Shown here one piece after another: positions 36,548-45,468 of a DNA stretch of 52,255 bases. Positions within the stretch are counted from its first letter, which is position 1; each line of letters starts with the position of its first letter. This stretch comes from an uncultured Selenomonadales bacterium. Its GTDB lineage: Bacteria > Bacillota > Negativicutes > Acidaminococcales > Acidaminococcaceae. The notes beneath the pieces were generated by a model. It did not search any database. It was not told the DNA's origin and worked only from the letters and a program-made list of their open reading frames with translations. Made by a program: the position numbers and the translations under genes. The stretch spans positions 1 through 52,255 of the forward strand of contig ONAN01000010.1 of the NCBI GenBank assembly GCA_900315805.1, written 5' to 3'.

Positions 36548-38467
36548 ATGAACCACATGGAACAAGGCAAGCTTACGGACGAACAGCTGCAGTATCTCGA
36601 TGTATTGTCCCGCCAGTTCCCCAACCAGGCGGCGGTCTTCACGGAAATCATCAACCTGCAGGCCATCCTCAACCTGCCGAAGGGGACGGAGCATTTCATG
36701 AGCGACCTGCACGGCGAGTATGACGCGTTCCTGCATATTTTGAACAATTGCTCCGGCGTCATCCGCGAGAAGGTGGAACAGCTCTTCGGCAACACGCTGT
36801 CGGAGAAGGAGCAGAAGGACCTGCTGACGCTGATCTATTACCCGAAGGAAAAAATGGATCTGATGGAGCGGGAAAAGCCCCTGTCGGAAACGTGGGGCAA
36901 GACGACGCTGCGCCGCCTGGTGCGCCTGGCGAAGATGCTGTCGTCCAAGTATACCCGGTCCAAAGTGCGTAAAGCCATGCCCGAAGGGTTCCGGTATGTC
37001 ATCGATGAATTGATGCATGCCGCGCCGGACGAAGACCAGAACCAGTATGCCTACCACGCCCGCATCCTCGACACCATTTGGGAGACGGGCAGCTTCCGCC
37101 TCTTCGTGGGCGCCCTGTCGTACCTGATCAAGCGGCTCGCCGTGGACCATCTGCATATCGTCGGGGACATTTACGACCGCGGTCCCCATGCGGACAAGAT
37201 TATGGACGAATTGATGAAGCACCATTCCATGGACCTGCAGTGGGGCAACCACGATGTCCTCTGGATGGGCGCGGCAGCCGGCAGCGCGGCCTGCATCGTC
37301 AATGTCATCCGCAACAACGTGCGCTACCACAACTGGGAAATCCTGGAGAACGGCTACGGCATCAGCCTGCGCCATTTCGCCATGTTTGCCGACAAGAACT
37401 ATAACTACACGGAGAGCAAGGAACCGCTGGTGAAGGCCATCAACGTGATGCTGTTCAAACTGGAAGGCCAGGCCGTGCTGCGCCATCCGGAGTGGCACAT
37501 GGAGGACCGCCTCCTGTTCGACAAGATCGACCCGGTGAAGGGGACGGCGACCCTGCCGTCGGGCACGTATGCCATGAACACCGTCGATTTCCCGACCTGC
37601 GACCCGGAACATCCGTACGAACTGTCGCCGGAAGAGGAGGAAATCCTGGAGGAGTGGCAGCGGGATTTCCGTAACAGCGAACGGCTTCAGCGCCATATGC
37701 GCTTCTTCTTCAGCCACGGCTCGCTGTACCGCGTCATGAACAACAACCTCATGTTCCACGGCGGCGTGCCGCTGGACGCGGAAGGTAATTTCCGCCCCGT
37801 GACGCTGTGGGGCAAGACCCTGAAGGGCCGGGCCTACATGGACTGGGTGGACCATCTGGCCCGCCAGGCCTTTGTGCGCCGTAATCAGGACGACCAGGAC
37901 TTTTTCTTCTTCCTGTGGATCCATCCCGATTCGCCGGTCACGGGCCGTACCATCAAGACCTTCGAACGCAGCGTGATTGACGACGAATCCACGTGGCCCG
38001 AGCCGCAGGATCCCTATTATAAACTGCACCGGCGCAAGGACATCTGCGTCAAGGTACTCCACGAATTCGGCCTGGATTCGGAACAGGCCCACATCATCAA
38101 CGGCCACACGCCGGTCAAGGTCGCCCAGGGCGACACGCCGGTCCGCGCCGAGGGCAAGGAAATCTGTATCGACGGCGGGTTCTGCAAGGCCTACCAGAAA
38201 TCGACGGGCATTGCGGGCTACACGCTCATCTTCAATTCCCACGGACTGCGCATCAAGGCCCATTATCCCTTCCAGGACATCGAGCACGTGCTGACGAGCA
38301 ATGCCGATATCGACTCCATCACGACCCAGGTCGAACAGGAGCCGAAGCGCATCATGATTGCCGACACGGACAACGGCCGCCGCCTGCAGAAGCAGATTGA
38401 CGGCCTGGAACTGCTGCTTTACGCCTATCGGAACGGCTGGGTGCTGGAAAAGCAGGCGAAAAAATAG
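36548..38467 (+). CDS. fbp: Fructose-1,6-bisphosphatase class III
   Basis: Removes the 1-phosphate from fructose-1,6-bisphosphate for gluconeogenesis in the cytoplasm. This is the long Firmicutes-type enzyme (639 residues from the ATG used; family ~640-670). Metallophosphatase motifs are SDLHGEYDAF (N-terminal), GDIYDRGPH and WGNHDVLWMGAAAG, with a later NGHTPVKV. An in-frame ATG at 36515 gives 11 more residues, but it precedes the Shine-Dalgarno, so the MNHMEQ start is preferred. Monocistronic as far as I can see. Confidence 0.95.
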   Translation: MNHMEQGKLTDEQLQYLDVLSRQFPNQAAVFTEIINLQAILNLPKGTEHFMSDLHGEYDAFLHILNNCSGVIREKVEQLFGNTLSEKEQKDLLTLIYYPKEKMDLMEREKPLSETWGKTTLRRLVRLAKMLSSKYTRSKVRKAMPEGFRYVIDELMHAAPDEDQNQYAYHARILDTIWETGSFRLFVGALSYLIKRLAVDHLHIVGDIYDRGPHADKIMDELMKHHSMDLQWGNHDVLWMGAAAGSAACIVNVIRNNVRYHNWEILENGYGISLRHFAMFADKNYNYTESKEPLVKAINVMLFKLEGQAVLRHPEWHMEDRLLFDKIDPVKGTATLPSGTYAMNTVDFPTCDPEHPYELSPEEEEILEEWQRDFRNSERLQRHMRFFFSHGSLYRVMNNNLMFHGGVPLDAEGNFRPVTLWGKTLKGRAYMDWVDHLARQAFVRRNQDDQDFFFFLWIHPDSPVTGRTIKTFERSVIDDESTWPEPQDPYYKLHRRKDICVKVLHEFGLDSEQAHIINGHTPVKVAQGDTPVRAEGKEICIDGGFCKAYQKSTGIAGYTLIFNSHGLRIKAHYPFQDIEHVLTSNADIDSITTQVEQEPKRIMIADTDNGRRLQKQIDGLELLLYAYRNGWVLEKQAKK

Positions 38468-38502
38468 GCGGGATGGCGGAAAAATTTCCGGCAAAAAATT
38501 GG

Positions 38503-38530
38503 TTTACATCCTGGCAAAAACTGTTATACT
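38503..38530 (+). promoter_or_regulatory. Predicted promoter of the polysaccharide deacetylase gene
   Basis: TTTACA (38503-38508), 16-base spacer, TATACT (38525-38530). The leader to the start is about 100 nt. Confidence 0.6.
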
Positions 38531-38633
38531 ATAGCAGGAAAGCATGGCACCATATACATATAAGGCATTTCTGCGGTATAGAAAGTTGCTTTCGCTATGC
38601 TAATACTTGTTCCAGGAAAGAGTTTTGTTCATC

Positions 38634-39425
38634 TTGTCTAACAAAAAGCGCAACCTCCTCGTGTGCCTGCTGCTGGTGGTGATTGTGGCAGTCGGCGGTG
38701 TTCTGGCGACGGACTATTTCGACGACCAGATCCGTTCGCTCCCCATCGGCAACGAGACGAAGGAAGTGCCCCATATCACGGCGCTGTGTTACCACGAAGT
38801 GACGCCGAAACGGCCGAAGGACATCTACAATGTACCGCCGGACCAGTTCCGCAGCCATATCCGCCAGTTCCGCGAGCAGGGCTACAACTTCATCGACCTG
38901 CAGGATATCGAGGATTACGTGAAACACAACAAACCCCTGCCGGAAAATCCCGTGCTCATCGCTTTCGACGACGGCTACAAGGATAATTACACGTACGCCT
39001 TCCCGATTCTGAAGGAAGAGCATGCCAAGGCGTCGTTCTTCGTCGTGAGTCATTCTATCGGCACGGATAACCGCATGACCGTGAGCGATCTGAAGGAAAT
39101 GGTGGCGGCGGGGTACAAGATCGGGTCCCATACGGTGAACCACGAACCGCTGACCAGCATGAGCGATAAACAGCTCGACTACGAGTTCAAGACGTCGCGG
39201 GACGAACTGCAGAAACTGCTCGGGACCAAGATCTACTGCATCGCCTATCCCTGCGGGTACGCCAACGACGAGGTCATGAAGGAAGCCAAAAAGTATTATG
39301 ACTTCGCCTTCATCGCCAGCATCGACCCCAATCATCCGCAGACCCTGTTCAACATCAACCGCTACGGCGTCTTCAAATGGAATACGCGCGTGGCGTCCAT
39401 CTTCCGCCAGTCCGCCTTTAAGTAA
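38634..39425 (+). CDS. Membrane-anchored polysaccharide deacetylase (CE4)
   Basis: A ~263-residue CE4-family de-N-acetylase, expected to act on surface or wall glycans. An N-terminal hydrophobic helix (NLLVCLLLVVIVAVGG) is a signal anchor. The catalytic domain shows the Asp-Asp motif IAFDDGYKDN, the His motif SHTVNH and the YPCGYAND motif. No ATG fits; I choose TTG at 38634 (MSNKKRNLL) after GGAAAGAG, but TTG at 38625 or 38607 in the same frame is possible. The gene stands alone between its promoter and a terminator. Confidence 0.88.
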   Translation: MSNKKRNLLVCLLLVVIVAVGGVLATDYFDDQIRSLPIGNETKEVPHITALCYHEVTPKRPKDIYNVPPDQFRSHIRQFREQGYNFIDLQDIEDYVKHNKPLPENPVLIAFDDGYKDNYTYAFPILKEEHAKASFFVVSHSIGTDNRMTVSDLKEMVAAGYKIGSHTVNHEPLTSMSDKQLDYEFKTSRDELQKLLGTKIYCIAYPCGYANDEVMKEAKKYYDFAFIASIDPNHPQTLFNINRYGVFKWNTRVASIFRQSAFK

Positions 39426-39449
39426 AGGCAGGCGCCGCGGCACACAGCA

Positions 39450-39498
39450 AAAAACGAGGACTGTCCGAAACCAAACGGTTTCGCGGCAGTCCTTTTTG
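39450..39498. terminator. Bidirectional terminator between deacetylase and AmmeMemoRadiSam genes
   Basis: AGGACTG (39457-39463) pairs with CAGTCCT (39487-39493), with an inner CCGAAAC/GGTTTCG-type stem, flanked by A6 and T5. It resembles the hairpin at 30735-30789 in its outer arm. Confidence 0.85.
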
Positions 39499-39537
39499 TA
39501 TGCTTGTCTGGTTGTCAGTTGTCAGGGTTCCGGCGTG

Positions 39538-40362
39538 TCAGCAGTTGCCCGTGTACACGTAATGCAGGTGCCTGCGCGCCACATCGGCCAGGTGATGGAC
39601 CTTCCAGGTCGGTGTTTCGTTGCGGTCGACCATGTTCCAGCGGGGGAAGAATTTGCTTACGTGCAGGGGAATGTCCGGCGACAGCGTGGCGACCCAGGCG
39701 GACAGGGCGTCCATCTCTTCGTCCGTGTCGTTTTCCCCGGGCACGATGAGCGTCGTCAGTTCCACATGGGCCGTGCGGCAGGCTTCGCGGATGAAGGCCC
39801 GGACCATTTCCAGGTCGCCGCCGAGCTTTTGGTAATAGGCCGCCGTGAAGCCCTTCAGGTCGATGTTGTAGGCGTCGACGATGTCCGCCAGTTCGCGGGC
39901 CACGCCCGTGTCGAAGTTTCCGTTCGTCACGACGGCGTTGCAGAGTCCTTCCTTGTGGATCAGACGCCCGGTGTCGCGGATGAATTCCCAGCTCAAAAGC
40001 GGCTCATTGTACGTGAAGGCCAGACCGATGTTGCCGAACCGCTTGAGTTCGACGGCCTTGGCGGCCAGCTGTTCCGGCGTCACGAGGACGGGGCGGAAAT
40101 CTTCCCGCCCGTGTTGGGAAATGGAAAAGTTTTGGCAGAAGGGGCAGCGCAGGTTGCAGCCGTAGCTGCCGAGGGACAAAATGGTGCTGCCCGGATGGAA
40201 GCGCGCCAGGGGTTTCTTTTCAATGGGATCCAGGGCGAGCGATGTCACGAACCCGTAATTGCCGCAAATGTTCCGGCCGTCCCGGACGGTGCGGACGCGG
40301 CAGAACCCGGTAGCACCCTCTTCCAGGCGGCAGTGATGATGGCACAGGCTGCAGATCAGCAT
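39538..40362 (-). CDS. AmmeMemoRadiSam system radical SAM enzyme
   Basis: A 274-residue radical SAM protein of the AmmeMemoRadiSam type. It has an N-terminal cysteine segment (CSLCHHHC, then GFCRVR) and a CxxxCxxC cluster site CNLRCPFC. FTYNEPLLSWEFI and the IDLKGF segment are typical, and the end (HLHYVYTGNC) is family-like. I use the ATG at 40362, preceded by AAAGGA; the frame is open upstream. The Memo-AMMECR1 fusion gene lies 56 bases upstream on the same strand, so the trio of functions is encoded by two genes. The reaction is unknown to me. Confidence 0.88.
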   Translation of the reverse strand: MLICSLCHHHCRLEEGATGFCRVRTVRDGRNICGNYGFVTSLALDPIEKKPLARFHPGSTILSLGSYGCNLRCPFCQNFSISQHGREDFRPVLVTPEQLAAKAVELKRFGNIGLAFTYNEPLLSWEFIRDTGRLIHKEGLCNAVVTNGNFDTGVARELADIVDAYNIDLKGFTAAYYQKLGGDLEMVRAFIREACRTAHVELTTLIVPGENDTDEEMDALSAWVATLSPDIPLHVSKFFPRWNMVDRNETPTWKVHHLADVARRHLHYVYTGNC

Positions 40363-40418
40363 GGAATCACCAGTCCTTTCTCCGGCGCGCGGCGGGGGAG
40401 GCACCCGTTACGCGCGCC

Positions 40419-41807
40419 TCATTCATGCCGGATGACTTCGAAACGCTCCAGGGAGCAGCCCGTTTCCTCTTCGCCTATGCCGGCCTTCTGTTTGGCGATG
40501 GAGATCTGCTGTTCCACCGTGTCGATGCCAGCCAGGTTCGGCAGGAGCAGGCCGCTGCGGCTGCCCTTCGTCACGAGGACGCCGTAGCGCTTGACATCGA
40601 GCTGGGCCGGCGAGTCGATCGGTTCCATGGGACTGAGGACGTCGACGCTGTAGACCAGGTCCGGCAGTTCCTGCGGCTGGACGGGCGTGAAGCGGGGATC
40701 CCGGCTGCAGGCCGCCACGGCGTTGTGGCGGATTTCATCGGCCACGTTTTCGTACATGGGCCCGATGGTGCCAATGCAGCCGCGCAGCACGCCGTTTTCC
40801 TTGAGGGAGACGAAGACGCCGGCCTTGCGGTCCAGCATTTCCTGCGGCAGGCCCTGGGGCAGCTTCTGCAGATTGCCGGTCTTCACGTAATGTTCGATGG
40901 TGGCACGGGCCAGCTTGACGTAGGCATCTTCCCGGGCCAGGCGTTCCCTGCGCATCTGGTCACGGATTTCATCGTACCGGTTCAGGTACCGGCGCGAGGC
41001 GTCGGGGCCGGCCGGCTTGAAGGTGCAGACGCCGTAGCCCACGCCGAAAGGCCCTTCGTAAGACAGCTGCCGCGCTTCGACCGCCATGCCGTCGAAGGCG
41101 CCGGCCATTTCCGTGAAGGAGCGGTGGCCGCACTCGGCGGCCTCTTCCAGGAAGGAGTCCTTGAAGGCGAAGAGCTCGTCGAACCGGGCGTGGCTCATGA
41201 CATCCATGATGCGTTCGTCGTATTGCGGCCCCGCCGGGTCGAATCCGTAAGGCCCGCTTTTTTTGAGTTTGTGGGAGAGGTCGCCGCTGGCAATCCAGGC
41301 CACGCGCCGGTGCAATACATCGGCCGCTTTTTGGACGAGCATGCCCAGGGCATAGTGGTGCTTCAGGGAAAAGCCCGAAAGGCCCATGCGCACGACCTTG
41401 AAGTCCTTGTCACAGGGGTACAGGAAATAGAGGGGGATCATGGTGGCATGGTCCAGCTCCGGCTGGCGGTCCCCCAGCGTGCCGGCCCGCAGGCCGCTCT
41501 GCTTCGCCCCGGCCGCGAGGGCGTTGACGAACTCCGTGTCGTAAACGCAGGAAACCCGCACCTGCGGCGCGCCGAACTGGGCGAACGTACCTTCCGCGCC
41601 CTGGCCCGGCGAAATATGGAAATAATCGGTATAGAGGATGCTGTGCGGGGACGAAATGATGACCGTATCCGGCTTCAGATCCGCGATAAAGCGCATCGCC
41701 TCCCGGTAGGCATCGATGGTTGCCTGAATGCCCCGCTCCTCGCCGTGACCCACTTCGGGGATCAGGAGGGGCGGATGGGGAACCATGACGGCACCGACGA
41801 TGGACAT
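40419..41807 (-). CDS. Memo-AMMECR1 fusion (AmmeMemoRadiSam proteins B and A)
   Basis: A 462-residue fusion. Residues 1-~260 are a Memo/LigB-like domain (AVMVPHPPLLIPEVG, ISSPHS, DHATMIPLYFL, ASGDLSHKL) resembling the fold of class III extradiol dioxygenases, with metal-ligand type histidines such as H12, H53 and a later H. Residues ~285-460 are AMMECR1 (GVFVSLKENGVLRGCIGTIGP, LVTKGSRSGLLLPNL). In many genomes these are separate genes. The ATG is preceded by GGAGG. The biological role of the system is not established. Confidence 0.9.
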   Translation of the reverse strand: MSIVGAVMVPHPPLLIPEVGHGEERGIQATIDAYREAMRFIADLKPDTVIISSPHSILYTDYFHISPGQGAEGTFAQFGAPQVRVSCVYDTEFVNALAAGAKQSGLRAGTLGDRQPELDHATMIPLYFLYPCDKDFKVVRMGLSGFSLKHHYALGMLVQKAADVLHRRVAWIASGDLSHKLKKSGPYGFDPAGPQYDERIMDVMSHARFDELFAFKDSFLEEAAECGHRSFTEMAGAFDGMAVEARQLSYEGPFGVGYGVCTFKPAGPDASRRYLNRYDEIRDQMRRERLAREDAYVKLARATIEHYVKTGNLQKLPQGLPQEMLDRKAGVFVSLKENGVLRGCIGTIGPMYENVADEIRHNAVAACSRDPRFTPVQPQELPDLVYSVDVLSPMEPIDSPAQLDVKRYGVLVTKGSRSGLLLPNLAGIDTVEQQISIAKQKAGIGEEETGCSLERFEVIRHE

Positions 41808-41840
41808 AGAGAAGACCTCCCTTCCAATTTCTTCCCTTTC

Positions 41841-41869
41841 ATTATACTCTGTTCAATTGACAGGGGCAA
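41841..41869 (-). promoter_or_regulatory. Promoter of the AmmeMemoRadiSam genes
   Basis: Minus-strand TTGCCC (plus 41864-41869), 17-base spacer, TATAAT (plus 41841-41846), about 34 bases before the start. Its -35 overlaps the divergent promoter of the ATPase gene. Confidence 0.65.
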
Positions 41870-41885
41870 AGGCTGTTGATACACT
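41857..41885 (+). promoter_or_regulatory. Promoter of the P-type ATPase-like gene
   Basis: Perfect TTGACA (41857-41862), 17-base spacer, TACACT (41880-41885), ~90 bases before the ATG. It interleaves with the minus-strand promoter, so the two may compete. Confidence 0.7.
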
Positions 41886-41975
41886 TAAACCAGCGGGTGG
41901 TTTGTGCCCGCCCTTTGCAAGAAAATTTTCCGGCCGCTGCAGGCCGGTCCTATACGATAGATTGGATGGATAGAT

Positions 41976-43739
41976 ATGGCGGATTCACCAGAAAAAGAAA
42001 AGATGTCCCCCGCGGCGGCGCCGGAGACCGAAAAACCGGCCGCAGCAGTGCGGCCGGCGCCGAAGCCGCGTCCGAGGGACCGCAAAAAAAGCCGCGCCAT
42101 CGCCGGCGAACTGAGCCGTTTCCAGCGGGCCGTCTGGTTCCTGATCCCCTTGCTCGTGGTGACGGTCTGGACGGAAGTGGCCGGCCTGCTGGTGGCGCGG
42201 GGCATTGCCGTGCCGTTCTTCACCCTGCCGGCCCCCTATGACCGCTGCAATGTCTGGGGCCTGGTACAGCTGGTCCTGTTCCTGCCCATTGCGGCAGCGG
42301 GCCGCGAGTTCTACCGGTTTGCCGGAAAGGATATCCTGCAGCGGATTCCTTCGCCGGAAGTGCTGCTCACGGTCAGCACGGCGGCGTCCTTCTTCATGGG
42401 CCTTTTCACGGCAGTGCAGATGGTGCGCGGCGTTCCCTACGAAGTGCTGCCGCCCTTGTTCTTCCTGTACAGCGGCATCTGCCTGGCGGCCGCCCTCGGC
42501 GCCAACGCCCTGGACCGGTGGGGCAAAGTCTCCCTGCCGTCCTTCCGCGACCGCCCGGCCCTGGTCCTGCTCAGCGGAGCCATTTTGCTGTCCATCGTCG
42601 CCTTCCTGAGCTTCTTCTTTACGGGGCGCCACGGTTTTCCCCTGTGGCAGATCGTCGCGTCCCTGCTGATCATCGCCTGCCCGGCAGGCCTCTTTCTGGC
42701 CACGTCGGCTCCGGCCTTTGCCGCGGCGGGAAAAGCGGCGGCCCACAAAATCCTGCTGCGGGACGGCGCCGTCCTGGGCGACTTTTACCAGACGACCATG
42801 GTCGTCTTCGACAAGACGGGCACCCTGACAAAAGGCCAGGTCAAACTGACGGACATCTTCACGTTCAACAACGGACCGGAAACGGGGCTCCTGAGCCTGG
42901 CCGCGGCCATGGTGCAGCACAGTGACAGCCCGGAAGCCGCCGCCATCCGCGAAGCGGCGGAAGGATGTACCCTGCCGCGCTGTTCGGAACTGGAAACGGT
43001 GCCGGAAGGCGGATGCGAGGTGCTCTGTTTCCATGAACACGTGCGCCTGGGGCCGAAGGAATACGTGTCCCGCACGGTCCTGCTGCCCCTGGAGGCCGAC
43101 GCCTATATGGAACGCCTGACCGGCGAAGGCAAAACGGTCTGGTATTTGACGGTGGGACGGAAACTGTACGCCATTTTCGGATTTTCGGATATCCTGCGCG
43201 ACGAAGCCATGGATGCCATGCGGCTTTTGAAGAAGCAGCAGATCCGCACGGCCGTCATGACCGGGGACAATAAACGGGCGGCCCAGTATCTGGGCAAAAT
43301 GTCCGGCGCGGACCGCGTGGCGGCCGAACTGAAACCGGAACACAAGGCAGACCTGGTGCGGACGTTCCAGGCCGGCGGCGATGTCATCGCCGCCGTGGGC
43401 AACGACTCCTACGATGCGCCGGCCCTGGCCTGCGCCGATACGGGCATCACCATCGGCAGCGGGGACAAGGAGGCCTGGCAGGCGTCCCAGATCGTGCTGC
43501 TCGACGACGATCTGCGCAGCATCCCGCGCCTTCTGCGCCTGAGCCGGAGCTGCGCCCGCCGCGCCCGGCGCGACGCCTGGGTCGTCAGCGCCTGCAATAT
43601 CGTGCTCGTGCCCGCCGCCTGCGGCATCCTGACCCTCTTCGGCGGCACCATGCTGACACCGGGCATGCTGGCCCTGGCGACGCTGGTCTCCCTGCTATAC
43701 CTCTTCCTGCAGTACGAACGGTTCCGCCGTTCCCGCTGA
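41976..43739 (+). CDS. Degenerate P1B-type ATPase relative without actuator domain
   Basis: A 587-residue membrane protein resembling copper-type P1B ATPases (CopA-like) but altered. Kept: the phosphorylation motif DKTGTLT (D279), TGDNKRAAQYLGK and the hinge-like DAPALACADTGITIGSG. Lost: the cytoplasmic actuator domain with TGE, which should lie between the hydrophobic pairs near residues 165-200 but is replaced by ~20 residues; the CPC metal site, here CPA (235-237); the SEHP His, here HSDSP; and GDGxND, here GNDSYD. There is a Pro/Lys-rich N-terminus but no CxxC metal-binding domain. Transport by the normal cycle is unlikely; a regulatory or altered role is inferred. The ATG is the first in frame; its ribosome site is weak. 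Confidence 0.82.
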   Translation: MADSPEKEKMSPAAAPETEKPAAAVRPAPKPRPRDRKKSRAIAGELSRFQRAVWFLIPLLVVTVWTEVAGLLVARGIAVPFFTLPAPYDRCNVWGLVQLVLFLPIAAAGREFYRFAGKDILQRIPSPEVLLTVSTAASFFMGLFTAVQMVRGVPYEVLPPLFFLYSGICLAAALGANALDRWGKVSLPSFRDRPALVLLSGAILLSIVAFLSFFFTGRHGFPLWQIVASLLIIACPAGLFLATSAPAFAAAGKAAAHKILLRDGAVLGDFYQTTMVVFDKTGTLTKGQVKLTDIFTFNNGPETGLLSLAAAMVQHSDSPEAAAIREAAEGCTLPRCSELETVPEGGCEVLCFHEHVRLGPKEYVSRTVLLPLEADAYMERLTGEGKTVWYLTVGRKLYAIFGFSDILRDEAMDAMRLLKKQQIRTAVMTGDNKRAAQYLGKMSGADRVAAELKPEHKADLVRTFQAGGDVIAAVGNDSYDAPALACADTGITIGSGDKEAWQASQIVLLDDDLRSIPRLLRLSRSCARRARRDAWVVSACNIVLVPAACGILTLFGGTMLTPGMLALATLVSLLYLFLQYERFRRSR

Positions 43740-43766
43740 ACAGGCACAAACCGACGGCATAGAGTA

Positions 43767-43805
43767 AAACATCTCCGGAAGCGATTCCGGAGATGTTTCT
43801 TTTTC
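43767..43805. terminator. Terminator after the ATPase-like gene
   Basis: A 14-bp perfect stem, AAACATCTCCGGAA (43767-43780) with TTCCGGAGATGTTT (43785-43798), GCGA loop, then CTTTTTC. It lies between convergent genes. Confidence 0.93.
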
Positions 43806-43819
43806 AGGGCGCCGGGGCG

Positions 43820-45271
43820 TCATTTTCCTTTTTTGGCGGTGTTGGCGGGAAAGGCGTTTTCAATGATGGGCTGCAGCATGTCTTCCTCGCAGCGGTAACT
43901 GCGGCTGTACCGGCCGGGATTGTCTTCTTCCGGCGTGGCGCAGCCGTTCTGGATGAACACGAAGCCGTTCTTCGTGCCGGGCTGCCAGAACAGGCCGCCG
44001 ATGAAGCCGTAGGCTTCGCCGAAATGACCGACCAGGTCGAAGTCGGGCCGGTTTGGGGCGGGCTTCGTCGTTCCCTTGCCGCTCATGTACTGCATGGCCA
44101 GGCCGTACTGTTCGATGTTGTCTTCGTCAATCGTCCCGTTCGGCACGGACGGGTTGTACGTCCAGACGGGTTTGGTCATGGTGGCGACGGACACGGGCCG
44201 GAGGATCTGTTTTCCGTTGTAGGTCCCGTTGTTCAGGAACATCTGCAGCAGGTGGGACAGTTCCACGGTGGACACGCGCAGATTGCCCTGGGGCCCGAAC
44301 AGGGCGGCGTTGGTGCCGATCTGGTAGGTGCTGATGCGCTGGGCCGGTGGCTGCAGCCGGATGGGACGGCCGTCGACGGCGGCCACGTAAGGCTGGCGCA
44401 CGCCGTTGGGCTTGCGGTAGTTCGCCCCCAGCTTCGCCAGGTCGGCGTTGGAAAAGTCGTTCATGTTGAAACTGCCGTAGATTTCCAGGGGCGCCAGCAC
44501 GTGGTTCGTCATGTAACGGTCGAACCGTTCGCCCGAAAGGCGTTCCAAGATGGTGCCGAGCACGATGTAGTTCGAATTGCAGTAGCTGAAATAGGTGCCG
44601 GGCGCACGGCCTGCACCGGCAAATCCCCGGCCGGACGCGAAAAAGGAGCGCAGGCTGGTGGACGCGGGAATATAATTGTTCCCGTTGTCGCGCAGGGACG
44701 ACGTGTGGGACAGGAGCATACGCGGCGTGATGACCTTGGACGGGTAATGGGGGTTGCGCAGCCGGAAGCCCAGGTAGGAGCCGGCATCGCCGTCCAGGTC
44801 CAGCTTACCCTGTTCCACGAGCTGCATGATACCGATGGCCGTGCATATTTTCGACAGGGAAGCGACGCGGAACCGCGTCGTGGACGTGACGGGCAGGTTC
44901 CATTTGGCGTTGTTGGGGCTCAGGAAGGCGTTGCCCATGCTGTTGCGGTAGACTTCTTTTCCGTCCCGGTAAATCAGGACGGACAGGCCCGGCACGGAAT
45001 CGCCGTAGCCGCCGATGCGCCTGGCCAGGGCCGCGTTCAGGTTCTTCGTGGCCGCGGCGTCCAGCGTGGAATGGTAGTTTTCCGCCTTGTCCTGGATGGA
45101 GAAGGGGTGTCCCGGCGTCACGGCGCGCCGTGCCGGTGCAGCCGACGCTGTTTTGGCAGCCGGCGCCGCGGCTGCGCATTGCGGCTGGGACACGAGGGCC
45201 GCCCCGGTCCCCAGCAGCAGGGAAAACGCCAGCGCCAGGGTGCGCTGGTTTTTATGGGGAAGCAAAAACAT
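43820..45271 (-). CDS. Exported serine beta-lactamase/DD-peptidase-fold protein
   Basis: A 483-residue protein of the class C beta-lactamase/penicillin-binding-like serine hydrolase family. A signal peptide (about 1-35, KNQRTLALAFSLLLGTGAALVS then AAA) precedes an Ala-rich linker. Catalytic motifs: SxxK as SLSK (in RVASLSKICTA), a Tyr motif YCN (FSYCNSNY) and HxG as GHFGEAYG. At 483 residues it is longer than AmpC, so an esterase or peptidase acting on wall peptides is as likely as drug resistance. I start at the ATG after AAAGGAGG (45271), dropping ten upstream residues. Confidence 0.88.
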   Translation of the reverse strand: MFLLPHKNQRTLALAFSLLLGTGAALVSQPQCAAAAPAAKTASAAPARRAVTPGHPFSIQDKAENYHSTLDAAATKNLNAALARRIGGYGDSVPGLSVLIYRDGKEVYRNSMGNAFLSPNNAKWNLPVTSTTRFRVASLSKICTAIGIMQLVEQGKLDLDGDAGSYLGFRLRNPHYPSKVITPRMLLSHTSSLRDNGNNYIPASTSLRSFFASGRGFAGAGRAPGTYFSYCNSNYIVLGTILERLSGERFDRYMTNHVLAPLEIYGSFNMNDFSNADLAKLGANYRKPNGVRQPYVAAVDGRPIRLQPPAQRISTYQIGTNAALFGPQGNLRVSTVELSHLLQMFLNNGTYNGKQILRPVSVATMTKPVWTYNPSVPNGTIDEDNIEQYGLAMQYMSGKGTTKPAPNRPDFDLVGHFGEAYGFIGGLFWQPGTKNGFVFIQNGCATPEEDNPGRYSRSYRCEEDMLQPIIENAFPANTAKKGK

Positions 45272-45468
45272 GAAAATCCTCCTTTGCAGATAAAGGGGCA
45301 CCGCACGGATGCCACCTTTCCATTATAGCGCGCCTGCGGGAGGGACGAAAGGGACGCGGGAAAATTTGCGGCGGAAAGATGGGGACATCGTACCCGACAG
45401 GCAGTTTCCTTTTTCGTCCGGTTTTGTTAAGATATAGACAGACCATACTCAGACAGGAGGTATCAGCC

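Noticed and set aside
36452..38494. A 680-codon minus-strand open frame
   Set aside because: Antisense of fbp, whose metallophosphatase motifs establish the real strand.
43820..45271. Beta-lactamase-like gene as a resistance island
   Set aside because: No mobile element adjoins it, its codon use matches its neighbours, and its length suggests a wall-active serine hydrolase.
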